A stretch of 42,021 bases of DNA, from the IMG/VR virus record IMGVR_UViG_3300005515_000620, positions 1 to 42,021 of that record. The stretch is one strand, 5' to 3'. The notes under the pieces were generated by a model. The model was not told where the DNA came from. It ran no database searches and saw only the letters and a program-made list of their open reading frames with translations. The translations under genes were made by a program, and so were the position numbers. The stretch is from a virus. Positions 1-7,691 of the stretch are shown one piece after another (position 1 is the stretch's first letter; every line of letters starts with the position of its first letter).

Positions 1-300
1 TTGCCGCAGACCCTCGGCGACCTCGGCGACCATTGGCGCCTTTGGTTTCACTGCCTGGCTTGCGGCCACCAAGCCGGCACCGCCTTTTACTATCTGCGGA
101 AACGCTGGGGCGATGGCATGCGGCTTGGCGACATGCTGCCCAAGCTGCGCTGCGAACAATGCAGCGCGGCCGGCCGGGCCTACGAATGCATGATCATGGT
201 TGAACCCGAGGACTACCATGTGCGGCTCATGAAGCGCGCACCGGCCAACCGCTATACATTGCGCCGTGGCCATGGCTGGCAGCTGTTCACCGGTTCCTAG
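1..300 (+). CDS. Small zinc-ribbon-like phage protein
   Basis: A 99-residue reading frame opens with TTG at base 1 and ends in TAG. It has two CxxC pairs (Cys18/Cys21 and Cys51/Cys54), the layout of a treble-clef or zinc-ribbon fold, with a further Cys near residue 63. The first half (a short helix, then aromatic residues before the first CxxC) resembles small zinc-ribbon proteins common in alphaproteobacterial phages; their function is unknown. The true start could lie left of the window. The stop overlaps the stop of the convergent minus-strand lipoprotein gene at a shared CTAG. If the molecule is circular, this would be the last gene of the plus-strand accessory operon. Confidence 0.6.
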   Translation: MPQTLGDLGDHWRLWFHCLACGHQAGTAFYYLRKRWGDGMRLGDMLPKLRCEQCSAAGRAYECMIMVEPEDYHVRLMKRAPANRYTLRRGHGWQLFTGS

Positions 301-452
301 AACGGCTGCCGATACTCGATCGACGCGCCGCCGTCCTGGCCCGCGATCCGCACCCGCCGCAGATCCAGGCGCACCGCGCATCCACTAACCTCGGCCAGGA
401 TCGCCGCGGCCAGCCAGAGCAGCACCAGCGCGCTGCCGACCCGGCCGATCAC
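297..452 (-). CDS. Short lipoprotein-like peptide in lysis cassette
   Basis: This 51-residue product starts at GTG 452, whose GTGA overlaps the holin stop. An N-terminal hydrophobic segment is followed by V-S-G-C, a good lipobox, so a lipoprotein cleaved before that Cys is plausible. The mature part would be about 28 residues. Its place directly after the endolysin and holin suggests an outer-membrane spanin (Rz1-like) role. However, it is not proline-rich and no obvious inner-membrane spanin lies beside it. The spanin role is an inference; the membrane or lipoprotein nature is well supported. Confidence 0.6.
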   Translation of the reverse strand: MIGRVGSALVLLWLAAAILAEVSGCAVRLDLRRVRIAGQDGGASIEYRQPF

Positions 453-1096
453 GACGCGGTCTCCTGCCGGCGGCGGCGGTTCCACTCCAAGATGGCCGCA
501 TTGGTCAGCGGCGTTTTCGTGTCCGCCATGTCCGCCTGATACGCGGCATCGCTGATCGCCGGCCGCCCGCCTTGCGCCTCCGCGGCGCGCAGCTCGGCCG
601 GATCGACCCGTGCCGCCGAACTGTCGGCGTCAGGGTCCTGCAGCGTGGCATCGCGCACCGCCTTTTGCGCCGCGATCACCTGTCGCACCTGATCGGCGCT
701 CGGCCCCTTGAACGCCTGCACGCCTTTGAGCGTGCGATCTCCGAAGAAGAACGCAACCACCGTGCCCAGCACGATCCACATGGGTTCGGGGATCAGCTGC
801 ATGGCGATCATGGCGTCGGAAAAGCCCACCGTATCGATCGGGCACCAGATGAACAGCGCGATGATGCCGAGCGCCATCAACGGCCGCGGCAGCCGGTTGA
901 GGCCGTCGACAAAGCTATCCCAGGCGCTGCGGTTGGCGCGGAACTGGAACTCGGCCGCGAACTCGTTTTGATTGGCCGCGTTCAACTCGAACGATTGGCT
1001 GTCGCGCGCCGCCTTGGAGCCAAAGAAGGTTTGCGCCAGCGTGTTGACCCCGCCGAGGAGCGAGCCGCCGAGCAGATCCATCACCTTGCCCCACAT
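449..1096 (-). CDS. Holin, GTA 3TM type
   Basis: A 215-residue protein whose ATG at 1096 overlaps the endolysin stop (ATGA); a GTG nine bases further upstream is possible but less likely. The N-terminus is amphipathic. Two or three membrane segments lie around residues 70-125, with a conserved acidic/aromatic stretch between them and a G-D-R-T exit motif. A charged cytoplasmic tail follows. This matches the 3-TM holin family linked to gene-transfer-agent release (Pfam GTA_holin_3TM). It would open or depolarise the inner membrane so that the endolysin can act. The Ala- and Asp-rich C-terminus is longer than needed for a minimal holin. Confidence 0.8.
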   Translation of the reverse strand: MWGKVMDLLGGSLLGGVNTLAQTFFGSKAARDSQSFELNAANQNEFAAEFQFRANRSAWDSFVDGLNRLPRPLMALGIIALFIWCPIDTVGFSDAMIAMQLIPEPMWIVLGTVVAFFFGDRTLKGVQAFKGPSADQVRQVIAAQKAVRDATLQDPDADSSAARVDPAELRAAEAQGGRPAISDAAYQADMADTKTPLTNAAILEWNRRRRQETAS

Positions 1097-1743
1097 CAGG
1101 CGCACTCCCTGTCATAGCCGGTCAGCAACTCGGCGAACCACGCGGTCAGATCCGCCGGCGCCGAGGCCGCCGCGACGCGGATGAACTCGCGCAGCCGGCG
1201 CATCCAGCCGCGCCAATACTTGGCGTCTCCGGGATCGGCCTTCACCAGATCGGCGAGGAAGGCGCGGCGCTGCTCGATCAAGGCGGCCAGCAGCATCGCG
1301 CCCATCTCGCGGTCGGCCCGCTCGGCCGCGGCGCGGGTCTTCGGCCCCACGGCGCCGTCGCTTTGCATCGGCCCATAGCCGGCCTGATTCAGCACTTCTT
1401 GCAGGAACTGCACGGCACGCCGCGGCCCGGAATTGACCGCGGCGTCGAGCATCGCGGCCTGGATCCCTTCGGGCAGCGTGTGCAGCCGCGGACCGCTGAA
1501 ATACCGCGTCTCATAGATCTCCCGCGCCACATCCGGCGAGAGGTTCCGCACTTCCTCGATCGAGGCTTGACGACCGTAATAGGCCGACAGCGTGGCCTGC
1601 GTTATACCGAGATTGGTACAATAGCAATCGAACGGCTTGCCGGCGCGCGGCTGCGCCTTGCCGTAATGGGCGTTGTCTTGCTTGTCCGCCGTGAACCCAC
1701 CCTCTCGGCGCAGGATATCGGTCAGGATGTCATTGACGTTCAT
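1096..1743 (-). CDS. Endolysin, glycoside hydrolase family 108
   Basis: A 215-residue muramidase starting at ATG 1743, which overlaps the stop of the upstream XhlA-like gene (ATGA). The N-terminus carries R-E-G-G-F, with catalytic Glu14, typical of GH108. The A-V-N-S-G motif near residue 102 is also typical of the family. The C-terminal half holds a predicted peptidoglycan-binding segment (DGAVGPKT) of the PG_binding_3 type. No signal peptide is visible, so it should need the holin to reach the periplasm. It degrades peptidoglycan at host lysis. Open frame upstream of Met1743 belongs to the overlapping gene. Confidence 0.9.
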   Translation of the reverse strand: MNVNDILTDILRREGGFTADKQDNAHYGKAQPRAGKPFDCYCTNLGITQATLSAYYGRQASIEEVRNLSPDVAREIYETRYFSGPRLHTLPEGIQAAMLDAAVNSGPRRAVQFLQEVLNQAGYGPMQSDGAVGPKTRAAAERADREMGAMLLAALIEQRRAFLADLVKADPGDAKYWRGWMRRLREFIRVAAASAPADLTAWFAELLTGYDRECA

Positions 1744-2099
1744 GGGTGCCCCTTGCTCATCAAAACCGTCATGATCGTGCCGATGCTGCCCGCCAGCGCG
1801 AGCACCATGAGTGCCCACATTCTGTTGTGGATCGTGCGGACGCTGCTCTGATTGGCGTCATGCATCCGGGTTCGCTCGGTGGCAGCGGCATCCTGATTGC
1901 GCAGCAGCTGCGCCTGACGCTCTGTACAAACCTTCTCATGCGCACTGATTCCCGCCTGCGCTGAGGCTGCCATTTCGATGGCGCGCGAACCGATCTTCGC
2001 CGCCTCGACCGCCGCCGATGCCGCCTGCGCCGCAGCCTGCGCAGCCTGTGCCGCCGCGGCCGCGGCCACCGCGACCGTTTCGTCGTTGTTCGGCGCCAT
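1740..2099 (-). CDS. XhlA-like lysis accessory membrane protein
   Basis: A 119-residue protein from ATG 2099 (TGATG overlap with the gene before it). A long Ala/Gln-rich helical stretch (about residues 8-45) and a charged coiled-coil-like region (60-95) lead to one C-terminal membrane helix starting at R-M-W-A-L-M. The layout of N-terminal coiled coil plus C-terminal single TM resembles the haemolysin XhlA family, which works with holins and endolysins. It lies directly upstream of the endolysin gene. The family assignment comes from layout rather than strong motifs. A second holin or an inner-membrane spanin are alternatives. Confidence 0.6.
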   Translation of the reverse strand: MAPNNDETVAVAAAAAAQAAQAAAQAASAAVEAAKIGSRAIEMAASAQAGISAHEKVCTERQAQLLRNQDAAATERTRMHDANQSSVRTIHNRMWALMVLALAGSIGTIMTVLMSKGHP

Positions 2100-2404
2100 C
2101 ACACCACCTCGCCGGCCGGCATGTCGCACCGGTCAATCCAGATCGTGACACCGGCGAAGGTCTCACCATCGCTGCTGATCAGATCGGCGCCGATCGTGAC
2201 CGGGTCTGCGTCATAGTCGCTGTGACCCTCGGCCGCGGCCGCCTGTTCCAGCATCGTGTCGGCAGCCCGGCGCCGCAGGAAATCCAGCTTGTCCGAGCCG
2301 GTGCCGAGAATGCCAATGATGCGGCCGCGCCGGATCGCGAATTGCTGGCGCGCCGCCAGCGCCGCGCGGATGGATCGCGCCGTCATGTCGGTTTTGATCT
2401 GCAT
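2099..2404 (-). CDS. Conserved small phage protein, unknown function
   Basis: A 101-residue protein with a good start: ATG 2404, preceded by GGGGGAAAG. It is rich in charged and small residues, with no membrane segment and no recognisable catalytic motif. The C-terminal half reads as beta structure ending in a C-D-M-P motif. It lies between the last tail gene and the lysis cassette and is coupled by a one-base overlap to the XhlA-like gene. It may be a small virion or late protein. I do not recognise the family. Confidence 0.6.
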   Translation of the reverse strand: MQIKTDMTARSIRAALAARQQFAIRRGRIIGILGTGSDKLDFLRRRAADTMLEQAAAAEGHSDYDADPVTIGADLISSDGETFAGVTIWIDRCDMPAGEVV

Positions 2405-2440
2405 CTTTCCCCCGAGGAATTGCAGGCGTGAAGAATTGGG

Positions 2441-3226
2441 CTAGAGCCGTTCCTTGATCTGGAACTGTCGCGAGCGGCGGTTGTGCGAAACGCTGGGGCT
2501 TGGCGCCAGCGCCGTCATACGGCCGAGGATCGCGGTCTTGTTGCGCGTGGCATCGTCTTGCGGCGTCCGCAGCCACAGCACGTTGCGCGCCGTGCCGGCG
2601 ATGCGATCGAGCTCCAATAAGGTGTCCTGATACTCGGCCTCGGTCACCGCCGGCAGGGTGAACGAGTCGGTCATATATTGCGGCAGAACATCGGTGTAAT
2701 CGTCGCCGCCCTTCGACGTGCTGGTCACCGAATCGTCTCCGACCTTGGGCGCCTGGCCGTAGCTGAAATTCACTTCCGGCTGCCACAGCGTGCCAGCCCA
2801 GAGCAGACCCGCCTGGAAATAGGGCAAGCCACTGTCCATCAGATCCAGTTTCAGATAGGCCGCCATGACCGGCCCGGCCGGCCGGACCTGCACGGCCTGG
2901 CCGCGGGCGCCGAGGATCAGCGCCCGGTTCATAGCGGCCACTCCCGTGTCGTACTGATCACCGTCATGTGCGGCCGTGCTGGACAGGCGCCAGCGCCACA
3001 GCGCGGACTCGGTCGCATTGCAGCCGAACAGGCCGAGCACATCGATCGGCCGCGGCGCGGGAAACGCCGCGGTGATCGAAATCGTGAGATCGCCGGCCGA
3101 GCGCCACACGCGTTTGAGCCGGATGGTCTGCAAATTACTGACCGGCAGACCGGTCGATGCCGAGGACGCCGCCAGCACGGCGGAGTCAATGTGATTCAGC
3201 CAGCTTAAGCCACCCCTGCGGTTCAC
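2441..3226 (-). CDS. Tail-region protein, unknown function
   Basis: A 261-residue protein starting at GTG 3226 with a strong ribosome site (GGGGGAAC). The N-terminal pattern (a short start, then the aliphatic stretch around residues 15-35 with V-W-R-S) resembles proteins found next to tail-tip genes in alphaproteobacterial siphophages. It is predicted mostly beta, with no membrane segment. It lies between a tail-tip protein and the lysis genes, so a distal tail or baseplate role is likely. No enzymatic motif was seen. The family is not identified with certainty. Confidence 0.65.
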   Translation of the reverse strand: MNRRGGLSWLNHIDSAVLAASSASTGLPVSNLQTIRLKRVWRSAGDLTISITAAFPAPRPIDVLGLFGCNATESALWRWRLSSTAAHDGDQYDTGVAAMNRALILGARGQAVQVRPAGPVMAAYLKLDLMDSGLPYFQAGLLWAGTLWQPEVNFSYGQAPKVGDDSVTSTSKGGDDYTDVLPQYMTDSFTLPAVTEAEYQDTLLELDRIAGTARNVLWLRTPQDDATRNKTAILGRMTALAPSPSVSHNRRSRQFQIKERL

Positions 3227-3238
3227 GCGTTCCCCCGA

Positions 3239-4960
3239 TCAGAACAGAATATCAATCGTGCTTTCGTTGCGGCTGGCCGTGATGCCCTTGCCCACAACGA
3301 CCACGTTGCGCCCGCCGGCCAGGCCGTAGCGGTAATAGGTGACGTGGCCGGTCGAGTTGAGCGGCACCAGGAAGCCTTGGTGCTTGAATCGGATGCGCGC
3401 GAGCTGCAACCCGCCGGCATAGAGCACGCGCTGGCGCTCCGCCTCCGCCGCCGCATCGGCTTTCTGCGCGAACAGCGCCGGCCGGGTCACGTCCTGCGCC
3501 CGCCGGTGCGCCACGGTCAGGGCAATATCGGAAGACGTGGCATAGCGGTACTCATTCGCCAGGAACTGGCGCCGCGCCTGCGCCACACCCACGGCGATGT
3601 CGGTCAGCTGCGGTGTGAAGTTGCGTTGATAGCCGACCCGCATCCGCCAGACCGGCGGGCTGATCGTGGCCGGCGGCTCCAGCAAGTTGAAATCCAGGAT
3701 GTCGCTTTCATCAATCCACCACAGCGGTTCTGCCGCGGGACGGTCGACCCGGCCAACCTCGATCTTGTTGACCTGGTTCGGCCCCCACCAACCGCAGATG
3801 CCGCCCAGCACTGCGTCCAGCAGATCGCCGAGCGTGGCGACCTCGGGTCCCTGATAGACCCCGATCGGCGCCGGTTGCTTGGCATGCAACGCCTCGAATG
3901 TGCCGAGCGCAAAGCGATCGTCCGGCAGGCCGCCGCGATCATGCGCGATGCGAAACGCGACCTTGGCCGCGCTCGAAACATAGACGCCCCAGGCCTTGTC
4001 GCCGCGAAGATCCGCCGTAACGATGCCTTGCGGAATCGAGCCGAGCCGAATATAGCCGCCGGACTTCTGTACTTTGAAATGCCCGGCGCTCACCACAGCC
4101 GCGGTGATATCGGCGACGTCGCCTTCGAAGGTCAGGGCCAATCCCCGATCGTAAGCCGCGGTCACGGCGTCCAGCGCGCCGTCATGGGCCTGATAGATCA
4201 GGTTCACCGGATCGAGCAGCACCAGCGGCGCATTGAGGCATTCGCCGAAGGCGAGCGGCTTCGGTCGGCCCTCCAGCTCACCGGTGCCATCCAGGCCGCC
4301 GGTCCCGCCATAGAGATTCGGCTGTGCCGGCGCGTCCATCTCCCAAGCGGCGTCCCGGACATCCAGCGCAACCGAGCCGTCATCGGCCAAGCGCCAGTTG
4401 CCGGCGGTGGCGTCCAGGATGGTCTGGAACTCGGCCAGCCGGACATGCGGCGCGCCGATCTTCACACTGACTTCGCGGCCATCCACGGCATGATTGCGCA
4501 CCACGTCATCCAAGGCGCGGTCGCTGTTAATCAGCGTGATCTGCCCGACCTGCAGCAGCACGCGCCGATCGGCGTCCGGCGTGATCGGCAAGGCGCGCAT
4601 GATCGATAGCGGCTCGGTTACCCGCGATTCCCAATGGGTGTCCGCCGGATCATCATCCGGTTCCGAGGTGAAGCCGCGATCCGAGAAATGCAGCACCACC
4701 GGCGCCGCACCGGTCGTAGCCTCATCGAAAGCCGAGACCGGCAGCGCAGCCACCGGAAAAGCGTCGAGATCTTCGGCCGCCCCCTCGATCGCCACGCCGG
4801 GCGCATAGCTGGTGATGTCCACCAGATAGACAACGTCGATGACGGCGCTGTCATCGAGCGCGATTTCCAGCACGGGCGCAGTTGCGACCGGCTCTTCCAC
4901 TGCCGCCACCGGCAAAGCCGCAACGGCAAAGATTGGTTCATCGTCCAGGATGTCAGGCAT
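3239..4960 (-). CDS. Tail tip / baseplate-like protein
   Basis: A 573-residue protein. The first 75 residues are a low-complexity Ala/Val/Pro/Asp stretch with repeated V-A-A-L-P-V blocks. A structured region then begins with the motif FSDRGF, followed by a P-A-D-T segment and a predicted beta-rich body. This motif order (short beta stretch with FSDRG, then TEPLS) is seen in putative tail proteins of alphaproteobacterial siphophages. Its position between the SGNH fibre gene and the 261-residue tail gene supports a role in the distal tail, possibly as a hub. The N-terminal acidic repeats may be an attachment region. Exact function unknown. Confidence 0.65.
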   Translation of the reverse strand: MPDILDDEPIFAVAALPVAAVEEPVATAPVLEIALDDSAVIDVVYLVDITSYAPGVAIEGAAEDLDAFPVAALPVSAFDEATTGAAPVVLHFSDRGFTSEPDDDPADTHWESRVTEPLSIMRALPITPDADRRVLLQVGQITLINSDRALDDVVRNHAVDGREVSVKIGAPHVRLAEFQTILDATAGNWRLADDGSVALDVRDAAWEMDAPAQPNLYGGTGGLDGTGELEGRPKPLAFGECLNAPLVLLDPVNLIYQAHDGALDAVTAAYDRGLALTFEGDVADITAAVVSAGHFKVQKSGGYIRLGSIPQGIVTADLRGDKAWGVYVSSAAKVAFRIAHDRGGLPDDRFALGTFEALHAKQPAPIGVYQGPEVATLGDLLDAVLGGICGWWGPNQVNKIEVGRVDRPAAEPLWWIDESDILDFNLLEPPATISPPVWRMRVGYQRNFTPQLTDIAVGVAQARRQFLANEYRYATSSDIALTVAHRRAQDVTRPALFAQKADAAAEAERQRVLYAGGLQLARIRFKHQGFLVPLNSTGHVTYYRYGLAGGRNVVVVGKGITASRNESTIDILF

Positions 4961-4987
4961 GCCGCAACCGGATGGCTCTGGTTTCGA

Positions 4988-6778
4988 TCATAGAAAAGCC
5001 AATTCTGCGAACTTCGCCGCGACGGCATTCGCGATCGGGATGCCGCCGTGGATCGTGTTGCCGTTGTTGTCTCCCGGGTGGATTTGATCCGTGTAGCCGT
5101 TGCGCAGGCTCGCCGGAAATACCAGATTGGCGAAGTCGGTCTGATCGCTCGGCTGCTGCGCACCGATGGTAACGCCGGCATCGTCAAGGCCCTGACAGCT
5201 CAGTCCGCCTTGGGTTGGGGCGCACACGCGTTCCTTGAGATCGAACGAGTTGGCGCCGAAGGCCGAGCGATAGCCGGCAGTGATGTCGCCGGCCGTAGCC
5301 CAGGACATATGGCCTGACGGATTGGCCCAGAGAAGCGGCTCCACCACGATGAACCGGGCGTTCGGCCCGTTGATCGCCTTCCACTTGTTCACGATGTCCA
5401 CGGTGTTCTGGATGCACGTAGCCGCATCGGAGTCATTCTCCGAGGTCCAGACCACCAGCACGGTGCGAGGATCGGTCGCCTGGGGCTGCCGTTCCAAATA
5501 ATCGGCATAGGTGGCGTCCGACTGGTCGACCAGCCCATTGCGGATCTGGGCGGACGTTGCCCCTGGCCGGCCCATGTTGTTGTACCACGCCGCACCCGCG
5601 AGGTTCACTCGGGTGAGGTACGGCCCCCACGCGAAAGAGGTCACGCCGGCCGTGGGGTTTGAGTTATTGCCGGTCGGAAGGCTGTTGCCCACGCCAATGA
5701 TGCTCATCGCACTGTCGGCCAAGCTGGCGGGCTGATCGACTGTGTAAGACTGGATCGTGCCGGTCCATGTGGTGGTGCCGGCATAGAAGGCCTTGCCGAT
5801 GCAGAGGATCGGATAATTCACCGGCGGTGAAGCCGGCGCTTGCACAAACGCACCGTTCCCCAGCCGCGCCCGGATGCGGTTGCAAACTTCAACCTCGATG
5901 GTGAACGTGGCGCCATCGGCGACCGCCCCGAGATCGACCGAGAACATCGTCTTAAGCGAGCCCTGCACGAACGACTGCGAGCCCTGCTCGATGATGATGT
6001 GGCTGTCCGATGACCGGCGGTACACCGCCAGGTATTCATAGTTGTTGGCCGCACCTGTCGCCGGATTGGTCAGGCAGAACAGCAACTCATTGTTGGTTGG
6101 CAAAACCTTTGCGGTCGCCGACACGCGCCAGCGATGCTTGCGTTGCCATCCCGCATTAGTGGGACGGCACAACTTCACCGAGACGTTGTCGGCGTTCCAG
6201 CTCGTGCCCGTGCCAAGGTTCTGCCTGATACCGAGGAACGACCGTGATTGCTGGGCGACGAACGAGCCCCGCACCGTTGCCGTTCCGTTGGAGGATGTCT
6301 TGCCGAGCGAGACCGTAGCAGGGAACGAGTAGCTGGCCTCCTGGATGACACTGAGAAAGACATCGGCGCCGTTCCGGGTGAGATCCGCGCCGGCGAGGTA
6401 GCTCTCGCCTGGAAGGAAGCCCGGGATCTGCTCGATCCGCGACTGCGTCGCGCCGTTGACGGTGCAGAGCATTGATCCAGCGGAAACGGCGAAGCTCGGC
6501 GGGCCGCCAGAACCGAACTTGGACGCCCATCCCGTCAGATCGCCGGTCGCAAAATCGCCGTTGACCACCAGTTCGGGCGCGCCAGTGACGACAACTGGTC
6601 CAACCGCGGCGACCTGCCCGCTTTGCGTAGCGGCCGGATCGAGCGACTGAAGCGCCGCCAACTCGCTGGCGTAGATAACGCCACGCGCTTTGTAGACGCC
6701 GTTGACCCGATCCACCTCGATCAGCGGCACCGTGCGTCGTAGCGCACCCGCGGCCGCGCGCCTTCCCCCGATCAGCAT
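4988..6778 (-). CDS. Tail protein with SGNH/GDSL hydrolase domain
   Basis: A 596-residue protein. Residues 65-205 look like a CBM4_9-type carbohydrate-binding jelly roll (NGDF...LTGW start). A beta-rich linker follows. Residues 358-596 form an SGNH hydrolase domain: block I G-x-G-N-S-L-P with Ser366, a block II Gly near 403, block III S-E-N-D with Asn448, and block V D-Q-I-H with Asp564 and His567. All four catalytic positions are present, although block I is GNSL rather than GDSL. In tail fibres such domains deacetylate or de-esterify surface polysaccharide. It lies among tail-fibre genes, so a receptor-processing role at adsorption is likely. Confidence 0.8.
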   Translation of the reverse strand: MLIGGRRAAAGALRRTVPLIEVDRVNGVYKARGVIYASELAALQSLDPAATQSGQVAAVGPVVVTGAPELVVNGDFATGDLTGWASKFGSGGPPSFAVSAGSMLCTVNGATQSRIEQIPGFLPGESYLAGADLTRNGADVFLSVIQEASYSFPATVSLGKTSSNGTATVRGSFVAQQSRSFLGIRQNLGTGTSWNADNVSVKLCRPTNAGWQRKHRWRVSATAKVLPTNNELLFCLTNPATGAANNYEYLAVYRRSSDSHIIIEQGSQSFVQGSLKTMFSVDLGAVADGATFTIEVEVCNRIRARLGNGAFVQAPASPPVNYPILCIGKAFYAGTTTWTGTIQSYTVDQPASLADSAMSIIGVGNSLPTGNNSNPTAGVTSFAWGPYLTRVNLAGAAWYNNMGRPGATSAQIRNGLVDQSDATYADYLERQPQATDPRTVLVVWTSENDSDAATCIQNTVDIVNKWKAINGPNARFIVVEPLLWANPSGHMSWATAGDITAGYRSAFGANSFDLKERVCAPTQGGLSCQGLDDAGVTIGAQQPSDQTDFANLVFPASLRNGYTDQIHPGDNNGNTIHGGIPIANAVAAKFAELAFL

Positions 6779-6782
6779 CGGC

Positions 6783-7139
6783 CTACACCGCCACCACGAT
6801 CAAAGCGGCATCGCCGGTCTGCGCCACCGCATTGCCGCTGGCATCGACCGATTTGAGCTTGATGAACCGCAGCCCATAGGCCTGATCCGGCGTCAAGTGG
6901 ATCACCGTGGAGGAACCGGCCGTGAAACGCAGCGCGTTGCCGCTGCTGTCCTTCACCGGCGCATAAGCCCCGGCGAGGGCCGGCGCCGATTGGAGCTCGA
7001 TATATCCGCCTTCGAATTGCGCCGGCACATGGATGGCCGAAAGGATGCGCCCCGAGATCAGATCCACCGGGACGGACAAGCTGGCACCGTCGTTAATCAT
7101 CGCCGCGGCGACGGTCTGCACGGCCTCATCAATGATCAT
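6783..7139 (-). CDS. Small tail-associated protein, beta-rich
   Basis: A 118-residue protein starting at ATG 7139 after a good ribosome site (AGGGGA). Open frame upstream of that ATG runs into the neighbouring gene and is rejected. The sequence is beta-strand rich, with repeated S-x-V/I and G-A-Y-A-P patterns, no Cys, and no membrane segment. This resembles small tail-fibre accessory or virion decoration proteins. It sits between the DUF4376 gene and the SGNH fibre gene. Function not recognised. Confidence 0.6.
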   Translation of the reverse strand: MIIDEAVQTVAAAMINDGASLSVPVDLISGRILSAIHVPAQFEGGYIELQSAPALAGAYAPVKDSSGNALRFTAGSSTVIHLTPDQAYGLRFIKLKSVDASGNAVAQTGDAALIVVAV

Positions 7140-7170
7140 GGTTCTTTCCCCTCTTCTCGTGAACCGAGCG

Positions 7171-7680
7171 TTACCAGCCCGCCAAAATGTCGTAGGCTGC
7201 AATCGCCGCCGGGTCGTTGAGCGCGCGGATCGCCTGCTTGTGCGCATGGCCGACGAAGATCCAGGCCTGCACTTGCGCCGCCGCTGCATCGGCCATCGCG
7301 GACATGCCGGTGGCATCGAGCGGGAGAACCGTGTTGTCCGCCATGATCCATCCGAACTCGGGCGGCCAAGCCGCGCCGGCCAACATCGCGAACTTAGCTT
7401 GCGCGCCCGCGGCTATGATCCGCTGCTGGTCTTGTTCGCGCAGCTGCAGCTGCTTCCCGCCGTGCGCCATGCCCGCGCCAAACTTGGCCGCGCGGATAGC
7501 ATCGACTTCGACGCAGCGCGCCGCCTGTGCGGCCGCCAGCGCAGCCCCGGGGAAAGCCGCGTCCAGTTCCACGGTGCTCGGCGGATCGGCGAACAGCACT
7601 TCGCCCGGCTGCGCCTCATAGCCCGTGGGCACGCCTTCGACGCCCACGCCACCCTGCGCGTTCACAAAAGCCCGATACAT
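7171..7680 (-). CDS. DUF4376-like tail fibre protein
   Basis: A 169-residue protein from ATG 7680, with a GGAG ribosome site. The N-terminus begins M-Y-R-A-F and carries short beta motifs typical of tail-fibre ends. The C-terminal half (about residues 60-165) is helical, with the W-I-M-A-D-N-T-V motif and a long Ala-rich helix ending in an N-D-P-A motif. This fits DUF4376, a domain at the C-terminus of phage tail-fibre or fibre-associated proteins. Its place directly after the large tail gene supports a virion role. No catalytic residues seen. Confidence 0.7.
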   Translation of the reverse strand: MYRAFVNAQGGVGVEGVPTGYEAQPGEVLFADPPSTVELDAAFPGAALAAAQAARCVEVDAIRAAKFGAGMAHGGKQLQLREQDQQRIIAAGAQAKFAMLAGAAWPPEFGWIMADNTVLPLDATGMSAMADAAAAQVQAWIFVGHAHKQAIRALNDPAAIAAYDILAGW

Positions 7681-7691
7681 GAAGGTCTCCG

